Assembly: GCF_002018875.1 (NCBI RefSeq)
Contig: NZ_MVOL01000029.1
Span: 1 to 34,838 of the forward strand
DNA length: 34,838 bases
Source: Pseudomonas sp. MF4836
Lineage (GTDB): Bacteria > Pseudomonadota > Gammaproteobacteria > Pseudomonadales > Pseudomonadaceae
Direction of reading: 5' to 3'
The translations under genes were made by a program, and so were the position numbers. Below are positions 28,501 through 34,838 of this stretch, one piece after another. The notes under the pieces are model-generated. The model ran no database searches, was not told the DNA's origin, and was given only the letters and a program-made list of their open reading frames with translations. The first letter of the stretch is position 1. Every line of letters starts with the position of its first letter.

Positions 28501-29850
28501 CAGGTCGGTGGCGTAGGTCAGGGCGGCCGACACGCCATGCTCGGTATCGAAGGTGTCGAGGATCAGGTCGAACTGCGCGGTCGGGTTGTCCCAGTGCAAT
28601 CCTTCCAGACGCAGCGTGGGCAACTGGATGCCCACCGCTCCTCGTCGATCCTCGCTCTGGTGGTTATACATCACCTGGAACAGCGCGTTATGGCTCAGGC
28701 TGCGCTCGGGTTGCAGCGCGTCGACCAATTGCTCGAAGGGCAAATCCTGATGGCTCTGGGCCGCCAACACCGTCTGCTTGACCTGCTGCAACAGCGTGTT
28801 GAAGCGCACCTGGTCATCGAACCGGGCCTTGAGGATCTGGGTGTTGACGAAGAAGCCGATCAGACCTTCGGTTTCGACCCGGTTGCGGTTGGCAATCGGC
28901 ACGCCCACGCGGATATCCGCCTGGCCGCTGTAGCGGTGGAGCAAGGTCTGGAATGAGGCCAGCAACAGCATGAACAGGGTGACGTTCTGTTGCTGGGCCA
29001 GGCGCTTGAGCCCCGCGCCAAGGGCTGGCGGCAACTCGATGGGCAACTGCGCCCCGCGAAAACTCTGCTCGGCCGGACGCGGACGATCCAGCGGCAGTTC
29101 CAGCAGCGGCTGCTCGCCCGCCAGTTGTTCGACCCAGTACGCCAATTGCCGCTCACGCTCGCCAGCGTCCATCCACTGCCGCTGCCACAAGGCGTAGTCC
29201 GGGTATTGCACCGGCAGTGGCGGCAAGCTTGCGCTGCGCCCTTCGCTGTCGGCGGCATACAACTGCATCAGCTCATCGACCATCAGTTGCATCGACCAGC
29301 CATCGGAGATGATGTGATGCTGGGTAATGGTCAACACGTGATGCTCGTCGGCCACCCACAGCAACTTGACCCGCAGCAGCGGGCCCTGCTGCAAGTCGAA
29401 CAACTGCCGGGTTTCATCCTCGACAAAGGCCTTGATCGCAGCACTGCGCTGCGCCTCGTCCAGGCCTTCGGCCAACTGCGCCCGACCCATGACCAGAGGC
29501 TGTTCGGCGGCAATGACTTGCAGGGTCTGTTCCGCGTCCTGAACAAAGGTGGTGCGCAGCGCCTCGTGGCGAGCCATCAGGGCATTGAAGCTGCGCTCCA
29601 GCGCGGCGATGTCCAGCTCCCCCCGCAGTTGCAGGGCGCTGGACAGGTGGTAGGCGGCACTGGCCGGATCGAGCTGCCAGAGGAACCACTGGCGCTCCTG
29701 GGCATAGGACAGGAGTAGCGCTTCTTCAGGCTTCCTTCTGAACACCGGAGCAATGCCGAAAAGGTTGATCCCTTTCTGTTTAAGCAGGATTGCCAAGGCT
29801 TTCCGCTCTTTCGGTGAAAGCTCGCCCACCGCCCCGATCAGTTCTTGCAC
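19510..29850 (-). CDS. NRPS: C-A(Thr)-PCP-E-C-A(Thr)-PCP-C-TauD hydroxylase
   Basis: This 3446-residue synthetase runs: helical N-terminal linker (1-45); LCL C domain (HHIISDG from 178); A domain (Asp 702) with Thr code D-F-W-N-V-G-M-V-H-K; PCP (GGDS, serine 1056); E domain (HHLAVDG from 1233); DCL C domain (HHILMDG from 1703); A domain (Asp 2213) with the same Thr code; PCP (GGHSL, serine 2573); a third C domain with intact HHIISDG (from 2765); an Ala/Thr/Pro-rich linker; and a TauD-family Fe(II)/2-oxoglutarate dioxygenase (about 3105-3435) with iron ligands His 3209, Glu 3211 (H-x-E, as in clavaminate synthase-like enzymes) and His 3403, and likely 2-oxoglutarate-binding Arg 3412. It should add D-Thr and L-Thr, then donate the chain to Asp on the next protein, which the TauD domain hydroxylates at the beta carbon. 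The start is GTG at 29850, with GAGGAG seven bases upstream. The stop overlaps the next gene by four bases. Confidence 0.95.
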   Translation of the reverse strand: MQELIGAVGELSPKERKALAILLKQKGINLFGIAPVFRRKPEEALLLSYAQERQWFLWQLDPASAAYHLSSALQLRGELDIAALERSFNALMARHEALRTTFVQDAEQTLQVIAAEQPLVMGRAQLAEGLDEAQRSAAIKAFVEDETRQLFDLQQGPLLRVKLLWVADEHHVLTITQHHIISDGWSMQLMVDELMQLYAADSEGRSASLPPLPVQYPDYALWQRQWMDAGERERQLAYWVEQLAGEQPLLELPLDRPRPAEQSFRGAQLPIELPPALGAGLKRLAQQQNVTLFMLLLASFQTLLHRYSGQADIRVGVPIANRNRVETEGLIGFFVNTQILKARFDDQVRFNTLLQQVKQTVLAAQSHQDLPFEQLVDALQPERSLSHNALFQVMYNHQSEDRRGAVGIQLPTLRLEGLHWDNPTAQFDLILDTFDTEHGVSAALTYATDLFDPATAERMAQHWQNLLHAMVADASQRIGDLALLDTREQQASIAAWNPARVEFPATQGTHQLIEQQVERTPEAVAVVFEQQSLSYRQLNQRANRLAHQLIENGVGPDVLVGLAVERSLEMVVGLLAILKAGGAYVPLDPAYPQERLAYMIEDSGIRLLLTQPSLLKTLPIPDGVRTLLLDTPELAGYSLDNPQVAIDPASLAYVIYTSGSTGKPKGTLLPHHNVLRLFQATDRWFSFGPQDVWSLFHSYAFDFSVWEIFGALLYGGKLVVVPHDVSRSPEDFFKLLCDEGVTVLNQTPSAFKQLMPVACANESGNALRYVVFGGEALEVKALQPWFQRFGDQQPQLINMYGITETTVHVTYRPITQADLQADASSPIGEVIPDLSWYLLDSSLNPVAKGCIGELYVGQAGLARGYLNRGDLTATRFIADPFSTSGERLYRTGDLARYRADGVIEYIGRIDHQVKIRGFRIELGEIEARLLQLPAVREAVVLAMDGASGQQLVGYIVAQPGQAADAELREAIKAQLRTELPDYMVPAHLLFLDTLPLTGNGKLDRKALPQPDASLLQQAYVAPQSELEQQIAAIWQDVLKLEQVGLTDNFFELGGDSIISIQVVSRARQAGIRFTPKELFQHQTVQGLASVAQTGDTDEVIDQAPVTGSMALLPIHQVFFEESIPERHHWNQSVLLKPAMALDAPLLDAALQALIAHHDALRLTFTEQDQAWVARFAPPSSQSVLWCSELADIAELAQLGEEAQRSLDLQQGPLLRSVLVKLPDAGQRLLLAIHHLAVDGVSWRILFEDLQLAYNQLAAGQAVRLPLKSSSVKAWAEQLQAYARSPALQDELPYWQAQLQGVAADLPCANPAGGLHSHLGVSVRTRLDQEHTRQLLQEAPAAYRTQVNDLLLTALARVIARWTESPSVLLQMEGHGREELFDGIDLTRTVGWFTSLYPVKLTPALSLGDSIKGIKEQLRAIPHKGIGFGALRYLGDPQAQQRLADLPVPRITFNYLGQFDASFDDDDALFVPSAENAGSEQSAEAPLGNWLSINGQVYNGELDLSWTFSHEMFSQAQVQELADAYALELEQLIAHCTRYGSGGVTPSDFPLARLDQAQLDRLLLTPAAIKDIYPLAPMQQGMLFHTLYEQGSGDYIIQMSLEVSGLDPERFRQAWQGAVDAHDILRTGFVYQGEFAQPMQVVLKQVEVPFSQQDWRGRADLAAALDALAEAERRQGFELSQAPLLRLHLVRIGDERHQLIYTSHHILMDGWSNSQLLGEVLQRYSGQAVAAQGNRYHDYIAWLQRQDQALSEGFWKEQLRDLEEPTRLALAMAPLSRETGYGDCHVQLDAARTLRLNDFARAQKVTANTLLQAAWLLLLQRYTGQATVAFGATVAGRPAELKGVEQQIGLFINTLPVVATPQPEQTLASWLQKVQAQNLGLREHEHTPLFEIQRWAARSGEALFDNILVFENYPVSEALEQGAPEGLRFGAIDSHEQTNYPLTLAVGLGEELGLHFSFDRGHFSSEMIEQLAAHLMHLLQQMPELAERPLSEWRLLNQRERSQTLAEWNPRPARLVSEQPLHALIEAQVERAPEAIALTLGAQQMTYRQLNSRANQLAHRLIEQGVGPDVLVGLAVERSLDMLVGLLAILKAGGAYVPLDPAYPEDRLAYMIEDSGLQLLLTQAHLLSRLPLAAQLPTLLLDEQGLAGYRESNPGLTVDPANLAYVIYTSGSTGKPKGALLSHHNVLRLFQATDGWFGFGPQDVWSLFHSYAFDFSVWEIFGALLYGGRLVLVPQDVSRSPEEFFSLLREQGVTVLNQTPSAFKQLLQVACSPEQAQARLALRYVVFGGEALDVQSLRPWFERFGDQAAQLINMYGITETTVHVTYRPISLADLQQDAASPIGEPIVDLSWYLLDADLNPVPKGCVGELYVGQAGLARGYLKRPDLSATRFIPDPFSASGERLYRTGDLARYRTDGVVEYVGRIDHQVKIRGFRIELGEIEARLQQQDEVREALVLAVDGPSGQQLVGYLIARRDVTEVDAAAALRDVIKGRLKNVLPDYMVPAHLLFLERWPLTANGKLDRRALPAPDASLLQQQYLAPQSELEQQVAAVWQEVLELERIGLNDNFFELGGHSLLATQVVARLKQVLVCEVGLRDLFGTPTLGAFAAALAPRVGIARARLPELVATAGKAQACLSLAQRRLWVVEQFASASGAYGMPLALRLEGELSVPLLVASLRQLVQRHEVLRTAYVADEEGDPLALISAEVAVDLPLLDLSALDPVEREARVAEAVEQNARTPISLLKAPLLRGQVLRLGSTEHVVLFAMHHIISDGWSMSILSNEIVEVYARLKAGIEQPLPALALQYSDYAQWQQQLEQAGVFRDQATYWKDALAGHGGLLQLPTDHPRPEVASFEGRDCSFSMAPELHQALSALAREAGVTLYSTLLASFQVLLHRLSGSDDVLVGADVAGRPQAELESLIGFFVNILPLRSRFDADQSFAAFLAQAQETSLSAFEHQDLPFDMLVEAAAVNRRKGVNPLVQVLFVMNNLPIRSAGIEDIRVQALPSAGAYSKFDMALFIDDEAGQLHGTWQFACDLFKQERIELCVNSWMTILEQIVRDPDIRLGDINMPTNTVALAATTIAPVASSKADKLGKFLKKAQSPATRPTAPAFRETLMVPGQVFPLLWEPTDPGLDLVQWIRNNRALVEEKLARHAGILFRGFAMSDIHAFEAFAEAVQPGLYGQYGDLPKKEGGKNTYRSTPYPEKKMILFHNESSHQDRWPRKQLFFCEQPSPVGGATPVVDCRLMYQKLPLALREKFESKGLLYVRTFADKLDVSWQHFFKTEVRDEVEARCRAAGIQWTWLDNDELQIRTPCPAIISHPVTGEKSFFNQVQLHHIYCLDPDVREDLLGLFGEQRMPRHVYYGDGSPIEDEVMQLVGDLYEECAVRFDWRKGDVILLDNMLAAHARDPFEGPRKIVVAMGEMIERSALEALSEQAPVADRQTQEAQA
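26714..26902 (-). repeat. Exact 189-bp inverted repeat, right copy (partner 1-189)
   Basis: This lies at the A-PCP boundary of the first Thr module of the - strand NRPS. Identity stops at the PCP core: the left copy continues to a GGHS-type PCP and this one to a GGDS-type PCP that precedes an E domain. Confidence 0.95.
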
Positions 29851-29857
29851 GCCAACA

Positions 29858-29863
29858 CTCCTC
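29858..29863 (-). promoter_or_regulatory. Ribosome binding site that supports a GTG start
   Basis: GAGGAG on the - strand lies seven bases before the GTG at 29850, inside the 14-base gap after the stop of the upstream NRPS gene (29865). No in-frame ATG is as well placed, so GTG is the probable start. Confidence 0.7.
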
Positions 29864-29864
29864 G

Positions 29865-32800
29865 CTATGAAATTAGCTTCTCAAGCTCTTCTCCTGATAA
29901 ACGTTTGAGGGCAGCCAAAGATTTAGCTAATTCGTCTTGAAGTGGCTGACTATCGGATTTCAGGGCGGCGATACCCTCGGCGAACGCTTGCAGGTTGCTG
30001 GCAATGAACAAATCCTTGAGCGGCACTTCGACGCCAAGTTGCTCACGCACCCGGACAATCACCTGGGTCGCCAGCAGCGAGTGCCCGCCCAGTTCAAAGA
30101 AGCTGTCAGTCAATCCCACCTGCTCCAGCTTCAGCACCTCCTGCCAGATTGCCGCCACCTGCTGCTCCAGCTCACTGCGTGGCGCCACGTACAACTGCTG
30201 CATCTGGCTCGCGTCGGCCTTTGGCAGCGCCTTGCGGTCCAGCTTGCCGTTGGGGCTCAGGGGCAGTTTTTCGAGGAACAGCAGGTACGCCGGGACCATG
30301 TAGTCCGGCAGGTGCTCGCGCAATCGACCCTTGATCGCCTCGCGCAGGCTGGCCTGGACTTCCGGCTCGGTGCCGACCTGGCGCACATCCTCGGGCACCA
30401 CGTAGCCCACCAGCTGCAAACCATTGGCACTGGCCTGGGCCAGGACGATGGCTTCGCGAATCCCGTCTTGCTCCAGCAGCCGCGCTTCGATTTCACCCAG
30501 CTCGATACGGAACCCGCGAATCTTCACCTGATGGTCGATGCGCCCGACGTATTCGATGATGCCGTCGGCATTGAAACGCGCCAGGTCGCCGGTACGGTAC
30601 AGACGACCGCCGGGTTGCTCGGCAAACGGGTCCGGCATAAAACGTTCGGCGCTGAGGTCCGGGCGATTGAAATAACCACGGGCCAACAACTCGCCGCCAA
30701 TCACCAGCTCACCCACCACGCCGATGGGCGCCGGGCTGCCGGTGTCGTCGAGAACATAGATGCTGCGTCCCGGCAGTACATTGCCGATGGGCATGGTCAG
30801 CGGTGTCGGTCGCGCACCACTGACGTAGTCGGTGCAATCCAGGGCAGTCACCGTGACCGTGGCTTCGGTCGGGCCGTAAGTGTTGAGCAGCACCACCTGT
30901 TCCAGGCCCGCCTGCTTCCAGGCCGCCAGACCTTCCGGCGGCATGGCTTCGCCACCGGCATGCACCTGTTTGAGCACCCCGTAATCCCGTGGGCCGATGG
31001 CCGCGAAATCCTTGGCCAGCAAGTTCCCGTAAGCGGTGGTCAGGTCGAGCACGCTGATGCGCTTGCTGATCAGCTCACGGTAGAAACGCTCGCTGTCCCC
31101 GATCTCGGTACCGCGCAACACCACCGACGCACCACAGATCAGCGCCGGATACAGCTGCTCGACAAAGCCGTCGAAGTTGAAAGTGGAGAACTGCAGAATC
31201 CGGTCGCTGCCATTGAGATTGAAGAATCCAAGAGACACATAGGCGTGCCGGGTCAGGGCCGATTGGCTGATCCCAACGCCTTTGGGCCGTCCGGTGGAAC
31301 CGGAGGTGAACATCACGTAGGCCAGGTTATCCGCCAGGGCACGGTTGACCAGGTTTCCGTCATCCAGGCCGGCCCAATCGGCGTCCCGATCCAGGCACAG
31401 GCTGGCGACCCCGACCGGAATGCTCAGGCGCGACTGCAAGTGGCTCTGGGTCAGCAGCAAGCGGGTGCCGCTGTCTTCGATCATGCACAGCAGGCGATCC
31501 TGGGGGTATTCCGGGTCCAGTGGCACGTAGGCGCCGCCAGCCTTGAGCACCGCCAGCAGGCCAATGATCATGTCCAGGCCGCGCTCCACCGCGATGCCCA
31601 CCAGCACATCCGGGCCAACACCGCGTTCTTGCAGGTGGCGAGCCAGGCGGTTGGCCCGGCTGTTGAGCTGGCGGTAGCTCAGTTGTGCATCCTCGAAAAT
31701 CAGCGCCACCGCCTCGGGCTGGGCCTCGACCCGCGCTTCGAACAACTGGTGCACCCGCGCCTGGCTCGGGTAGTCCAGGGTCGCCCGGCCCCAGTCACTG
31801 ATCATGCGCTGCTGCTCGGCAGCATCCAGCAACGGCAGATCGCCGATGCGCTGCTCTGGGTCGGCAACAATCGCCTGCAGCAGGTTCTGCCAGTGCCGGG
31901 CCAGACGCTCGATGGTCGACGCCTCGAACAGGTCGGTGGCGTAGGTCAGGATCGCGGAAAATTCTTCGCCGTGTTCCTGGGTGTCCAGGGACAGGTCGAA
32001 CTGCGAGGTGGGGTTGTCCCACTCCAGGGCCTCCAGGCGCAGGTGCGGCAATTGCCGCGCAGTCTGGGCCTGCTGGGCCTGGGCCTGGTGGTTGAACATC
32101 ACCTGGAACAAGGGGTTGTGACTCAGGCTGCGCTCCGGATGCAGCTCCTCCACCAACTGTTCAAACGGCAGATCCTGATGCGCCTGGGCGCCAAGCGCCG
32201 CCTGCCGGACCTGTTGCAGCACCGCCCGGAACGGCTGCTGGGCATCCAGTTCGGCTTTCAGTACCTGGGTGTTGACGAAGAAGCCGATCAAGCCTTCCGT
32301 TTCAACCCGGTTGCGGTTGGCAATCGGCACCCCGACGCGGATATCCGCCTGACCGCTGTAGCGATGCAGCAAAATCTGGAACGAGGCCAGGAGCAGCATG
32401 AACGGCGTGACCCCTTCGCGCTGGGCCAGGCTTCGCAAGGCGCCACTGAGCTGCGGCGGCAACGGCACATCCAGATGGGCTCCGCGATAGCTCTGTTCAG
32501 CCGGGCGCGGGAAATCGGTGGGCAGTTCAAGCACCGGTTGCTCACCGCCCAGTTGCCCGACCCAATAACCCAACTGCCGCTCGCGCTCGCCCGCGTCCAT
32601 CCACTGCCGCTGCCAGATGCCATAGTCGGCGTATTGAATCGGCAGCTCGGGCAGCTCGACCGTCAGGCCCTGGCTGTAGGCGGCATACAACGCCACCAGC
32701 TCATCGACCATCAGGTCCATCGACCAGCCATCGGAGACAATGTGGTGCTGGGTCATCACCAGCACATGGTCATCCGGCGCCAGGCGCAAGAGCTTGACCC

Positions 32801-34838
32801 GCAACAGCGCGCCTTCGCGCAGGTCGAACAGGCGGCTGGTTTCAGCCTCGACATAGGCGCGGACCTGGCCGGCCTGATCGCCGCCGGCCGGCAATACATC
32901 CCATTGCAGATTCAACGGCGCCCCGTGGTCGATGACCTGCAAGGTGCGCTCGCCGTCGTCGACAAAACGGGTACGCAGTGACTCGTGACGAGCGACCAGG
33001 GTATTGAAGCTGCGCTCCAGGGCTGGCACATCCAGCGGGCCGTGCAGGCGCAACGCAGCAGGGATATGGTAGGCGGCGCTTTCGGGCTCCAGCTTCCAGA
33101 GGAACCACTGCCGCTCCTGGGCGTAGGACAAGGCCAGCGGTCGGTCACGTTCAACTCGCACAAACGGCGGTTCGTGACGGGCCGGCCGATCCCCGAGGGA
33201 GGCGACAAAATCCTGCAGGCTGCTGTGCTCGAACAGACTGCGCAGCGGCACCTCCCGATTCAAGGCGTGCCGTACTCGGGACACCACCTGGGTCGCCAGC
33301 AGCGAGTGCCCACCCAGTTCAAAGAAGCTGTCAGTCAAACCCACCTGTTCCAGCTTCAGCACCTCCTGCCAGATCGCCGCCACCTGCTGCTCCAGCTCGC
33401 TGCGTGGCGCCACGTACAACTGCTGCATCTGGCTGGCGTCGGCCTTCGGCAGCGCCTTGCGGTCCAGCTTGCCGTTGGGGCTCAGGGGCAGTTTTTCGAG
33501 GAACAGCAGGTACGCCGGGACCATGTAGTCCGGCAGGTGCTCGCGCAATCGACCCTTGATCGCCTCGCGCAGGCTGGCCTGGACTTCCGGCTCGGTGCCG
33601 ACCTGGCGCACATCCTCGGGCACCACGTAGCCCACCAGCTGCAAACCGTTGGCACTGGCCTGGGCCAGGACGATGGCTTCGCGAATCCCGTCTTGCTCCA
33701 GCAACCGTGCTTCGATTTCACCCAGCTCGATACGGAACCCGCGAATCTTCACCTGATGGTCGATGCGCCCGACGTATTCGATGATGCCGTCGGCATTGAA
33801 ACGCGCGAGGTCACCGGTGCGGTACAGGCGACCACCGGGTTGCTCGGCAAACGGGTCCGGCATAAAACGTTCGGCGCTGAGGTCCGGACGATTGAAATAA
33901 CCACGGGCCAACAACTCGCCGCCAATCACCAGCTCACCCACCACGCCAATGGGCGCCGGGCTGCCGGTGTCGTCGAGAACATAGATGCTGCGTCCCGGCA
34001 GTACATTGCCGATGGGCATGGTCAGCGGTGTCGGTCGCGCACCACTGACGTAGTCGGTGCAATCCAGGGCAGTCACCGTGACCGTGGCTTCGGTCGGGCC
34101 GTAAGTGTTGAGCAGCACCACCTGTTCCAGGCCCGCCTGCTTCCAGGCCGCCAGACCTTCCGGCGGCATGGCTTCGCCACCGGCATGCACCTGTTTGAGC
34201 ACCCCGTAATCCCGTGGGCCGATGGCCGCGAAATCCTTGGCCAGCAAGTTCCAGTAAGCGGTGGTCAGGTCGAGCACGCTGATGCGCTTGCTGATCAGCT
34301 CACGGTAGAAGCGCTCGCTGTCCCAGATCTCGGTACCGCGCAACACCACCGACGCACCACAGATCAGCGCCGGATACAGCTGCTCGACAAAGCCGTCGAA
34401 GTTGAAAGTGGAGAACTGCAGAATCCGGTCGCTGCCATTGAGATTGAAGAATCCAAGAGACACATAGGCGTGCCGGGTCAGGGCCGATTGGCTGATCCCA
34501 ACGCCTTTGGGCCGTCCGGTGGAACCGGAGGTGAACATCACGTAGGCCAGGTTATCCGCCAGGGCACGGTTGACCAGGTTTCCGTCATCCAGGCCGGCCC
34601 AATCGGCGTCCCGATCCAGGCACAGGCTGGCGACCCCGACCGGAATGCTCAGGCGCGACTGCAAGTGGCTCTGGGTCAGCAGCAAGCGGGTGCCGCTGTC
34701 TTCGATCATGCACAGCAGGCGATCCTGGGGGTATTCCGGGTCCAGTGGCACGTAGGCGCCGCCAGCCTTGAGCACCGCCAGCAGGCCAATGATCATGTCC
34801 AGGCCGCGCTCCACCGCGATGCCCACCAGCACATCCGG
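29865..34838 (-). CDS. NRPS, 3' part: A(basic)-PCP-C-A(basic)-PCP
   Basis: The 5' end lies beyond the right window edge; 1657 residues are visible, open from the first codon. Domains: A domain missing its N-terminal part (FNFDGFVE, Asp 148), PCP (serine 512), LCL C domain (HHIVSDG from 698), a second A domain (Asp 1223), PCP (serine 1587) and a helical tail (LKRLSGEELEKLIS) that may dock with the next synthetase. Both A domains read D-G-E-D-H-G-T-V-T-K. The acidic Glu and the second Asp in the pocket point to a basic amino acid; I recall this type for Lys (or Orn) in pyoverdine synthetases but cannot settle which. Neither module has an E domain. The two A-PCP units are nearly identical. The second A domain differs by two Trp-to-Gly changes (EIWDSE to EIGDSE, TAYWNLL to TAYGNLL). 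It is the first visible gene of the - strand operon, with a 14-base gap to the next. Confidence 0.94.
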   Translation of the reverse strand, partial: PDVLVGIAVERGLDMIIGLLAVLKAGGAYVPLDPEYPQDRLLCMIEDSGTRLLLTQSHLQSRLSIPVGVASLCLDRDADWAGLDDGNLVNRALADNLAYVMFTSGSTGRPKGVGISQSALTRHAYVSLGFFNLNGSDRILQFSTFNFDGFVEQLYPALICGASVVLRGTEIWDSERFYRELISKRISVLDLTTAYWNLLAKDFAAIGPRDYGVLKQVHAGGEAMPPEGLAAWKQAGLEQVVLLNTYGPTEATVTVTALDCTDYVSGARPTPLTMPIGNVLPGRSIYVLDDTGSPAPIGVVGELVIGGELLARGYFNRPDLSAERFMPDPFAEQPGGRLYRTGDLARFNADGIIEYVGRIDHQVKIRGFRIELGEIEARLLEQDGIREAIVLAQASANGLQLVGYVVPEDVRQVGTEPEVQASLREAIKGRLREHLPDYMVPAYLLFLEKLPLSPNGKLDRKALPKADASQMQQLYVAPRSELEQQVAAIWQEVLKLEQVGLTDSFFELGGHSLLATQVVSRVRHALNREVPLRSLFEHSSLQDFVASLGDRPARHEPPFVRVERDRPLALSYAQERQWFLWKLEPESAAYHIPAALRLHGPLDVPALERSFNTLVARHESLRTRFVDDGERTLQVIDHGAPLNLQWDVLPAGGDQAGQVRAYVEAETSRLFDLREGALLRVKLLRLAPDDHVLVMTQHHIVSDGWSMDLMVDELVALYAAYSQGLTVELPELPIQYADYGIWQRQWMDAGERERQLGYWVGQLGGEQPVLELPTDFPRPAEQSYRGAHLDVPLPPQLSGALRSLAQREGVTPFMLLLASFQILLHRYSGQADIRVGVPIANRNRVETEGLIGFFVNTQVLKAELDAQQPFRAVLQQVRQAALGAQAHQDLPFEQLVEELHPERSLSHNPLFQVMFNHQAQAQQAQTARQLPHLRLEALEWDNPTSQFDLSLDTQEHGEEFSAILTYATDLFEASTIERLARHWQNLLQAIVADPEQRIGDLPLLDAAEQQRMISDWGRATLDYPSQARVHQLFEARVEAQPEAVALIFEDAQLSYRQLNSRANRLARHLQERGVGPDVLVGIAVERGLDMIIGLLAVLKAGGAYVPLDPEYPQDRLLCMIEDSGTRLLLTQSHLQSRLSIPVGVASLCLDRDADWAGLDDGNLVNRALADNLAYVMFTSGSTGRPKGVGISQSALTRHAYVSLGFFNLNGSDRILQFSTFNFDGFVEQLYPALICGASVVLRGTEIGDSERFYRELISKRISVLDLTTAYGNLLAKDFAAIGPRDYGVLKQVHAGGEAMPPEGLAAWKQAGLEQVVLLNTYGPTEATVTVTALDCTDYVSGARPTPLTMPIGNVLPGRSIYVLDDTGSPAPIGVVGELVIGGELLARGYFNRPDLSAERFMPDPFAEQPGGRLYRTGDLARFNADGIIEYVGRIDHQVKIRGFRIELGEIEARLLEQDGIREAIVLAQASANGLQLVGYVVPEDVRQVGTEPEVQASLREAIKGRLREHLPDYMVPAYLLFLEKLPLSPNGKLDRKALPKADASQMQQLYVAPRSELEQQVAAIWQEVLKLEQVGLTDSFFELGGHSLLATQVIVRVREQLGVEVPLKDLFIASNLQAFAEGIAALKSDSQPLQDELAKSLAALKRLSGEELEKLIS
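30061..31613 (-). repeat. Near-identical A-PCP module repeat, copy 1 (partner 33286-34838)
   Basis: This stretch matches 33286-34838 at a constant offset of 3225 bases (1075 codons, one module). From about 30900 to 31613 I count only three differing bases; toward 30061 differences become more frequent. It covers most of the A domain and the start of the PCP. The similarity probably continues past the window edge. Confidence 0.9.
33286..34838 (-). repeat. Near-identical A-PCP module repeat, copy 2 (runs to the window edge)
   Basis: Partner of 30061-31613. This copy keeps Trp at both sites where the other has Gly. The repeat implies recent module duplication or gene conversion within one gene. 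Confidence 0.9.

Noticed and set aside
16265..34838. Corrugatin-type lipopeptide siderophore locus
   Set aside because: The TauD domain and receptor would fit, but the hydroxyornithine-type A domain before the TE and the Gly/Thr modules fit a pyoverdine-type product better. No His-coding module is seen. Not excluded, since both operon starts are outside the window.

Overview
The window looks like part of a siderophore nonribosomal peptide synthetase (NRPS) locus from a fluorescent Pseudomonas, most likely a pyoverdine locus. The reasons are: high-GC Pseudomonas-like codon use; A-domain specificity residues, read by eye, for Gly, Thr, Asp, a basic residue and N5-hydroxyornithine; a fused TauD-type hydroxylase next to an Asp module, which predicts beta-hydroxyaspartate; a thioesterase ending the assembly line after the hydroxyornithine module; and a TonB-dependent receptor with a signalling (STN) domain in the middle. 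I cannot name the species or the exact peptide. Another hydroxamate/hydroxyaspartate siderophore remains possible.

Layout. Two sets of NRPS genes converge on the receptor. On the left (+ strand) are the end of a synthetase whose last module is C-A(Gly)-PCP (2-3580), a synthetase C-A(Thr)-PCP-E-C-A(hydroxyOrn)-PCP-TE (3580-12240), and an alpha/beta hydrolase of the hormone-sensitive lipase type (12309-13271). A 49-nt perfect palindrome at 13278-13326 is a two-way terminator. On the right (- strand, reading leftward from the window edge) are a synthetase with two near-identical modules for a basic residue (34838-29865), a synthetase C-A(Thr)-PCP-E-C-A(Thr)-PCP-C-TauD (29850-19510), an Asp module led by a C-like domain that has lost its catalytic histidines (19513-16265), a terminator, and the TonB receptor (15944-13377).

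How the parts fit. The - strand operon should build ...basic-basic-D-Thr-Thr-(beta-OH)Asp. The + strand operon should finish with X-Gly-D-Thr-(OH)Orn and release by the TE. The receptor would import the ferric siderophore and, through its STN domain, signal to an anti-sigma/ECF sigma pair that is not in this window. The start of the + strand operon, the first - strand gene, and the chromophore, PvdA-like and export genes would all lie outside.

Most notable are the beta-hydroxylation unit split over two genes (canonical C plus TauD at the end of one protein, inactive C-like 'interface' domain plus A(Asp) at the start of the next), recent module duplication on the right, an exact 189-bp inverted repeat linking the two operons, and an altered HHxxxDG motif (DG to DA) in one working C domain. 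Stretches outside genes are short. The only gap over 300 bases is 15945-16264, described below. I saw no tRNA, rRNA, CRISPR array or insertion sequence.
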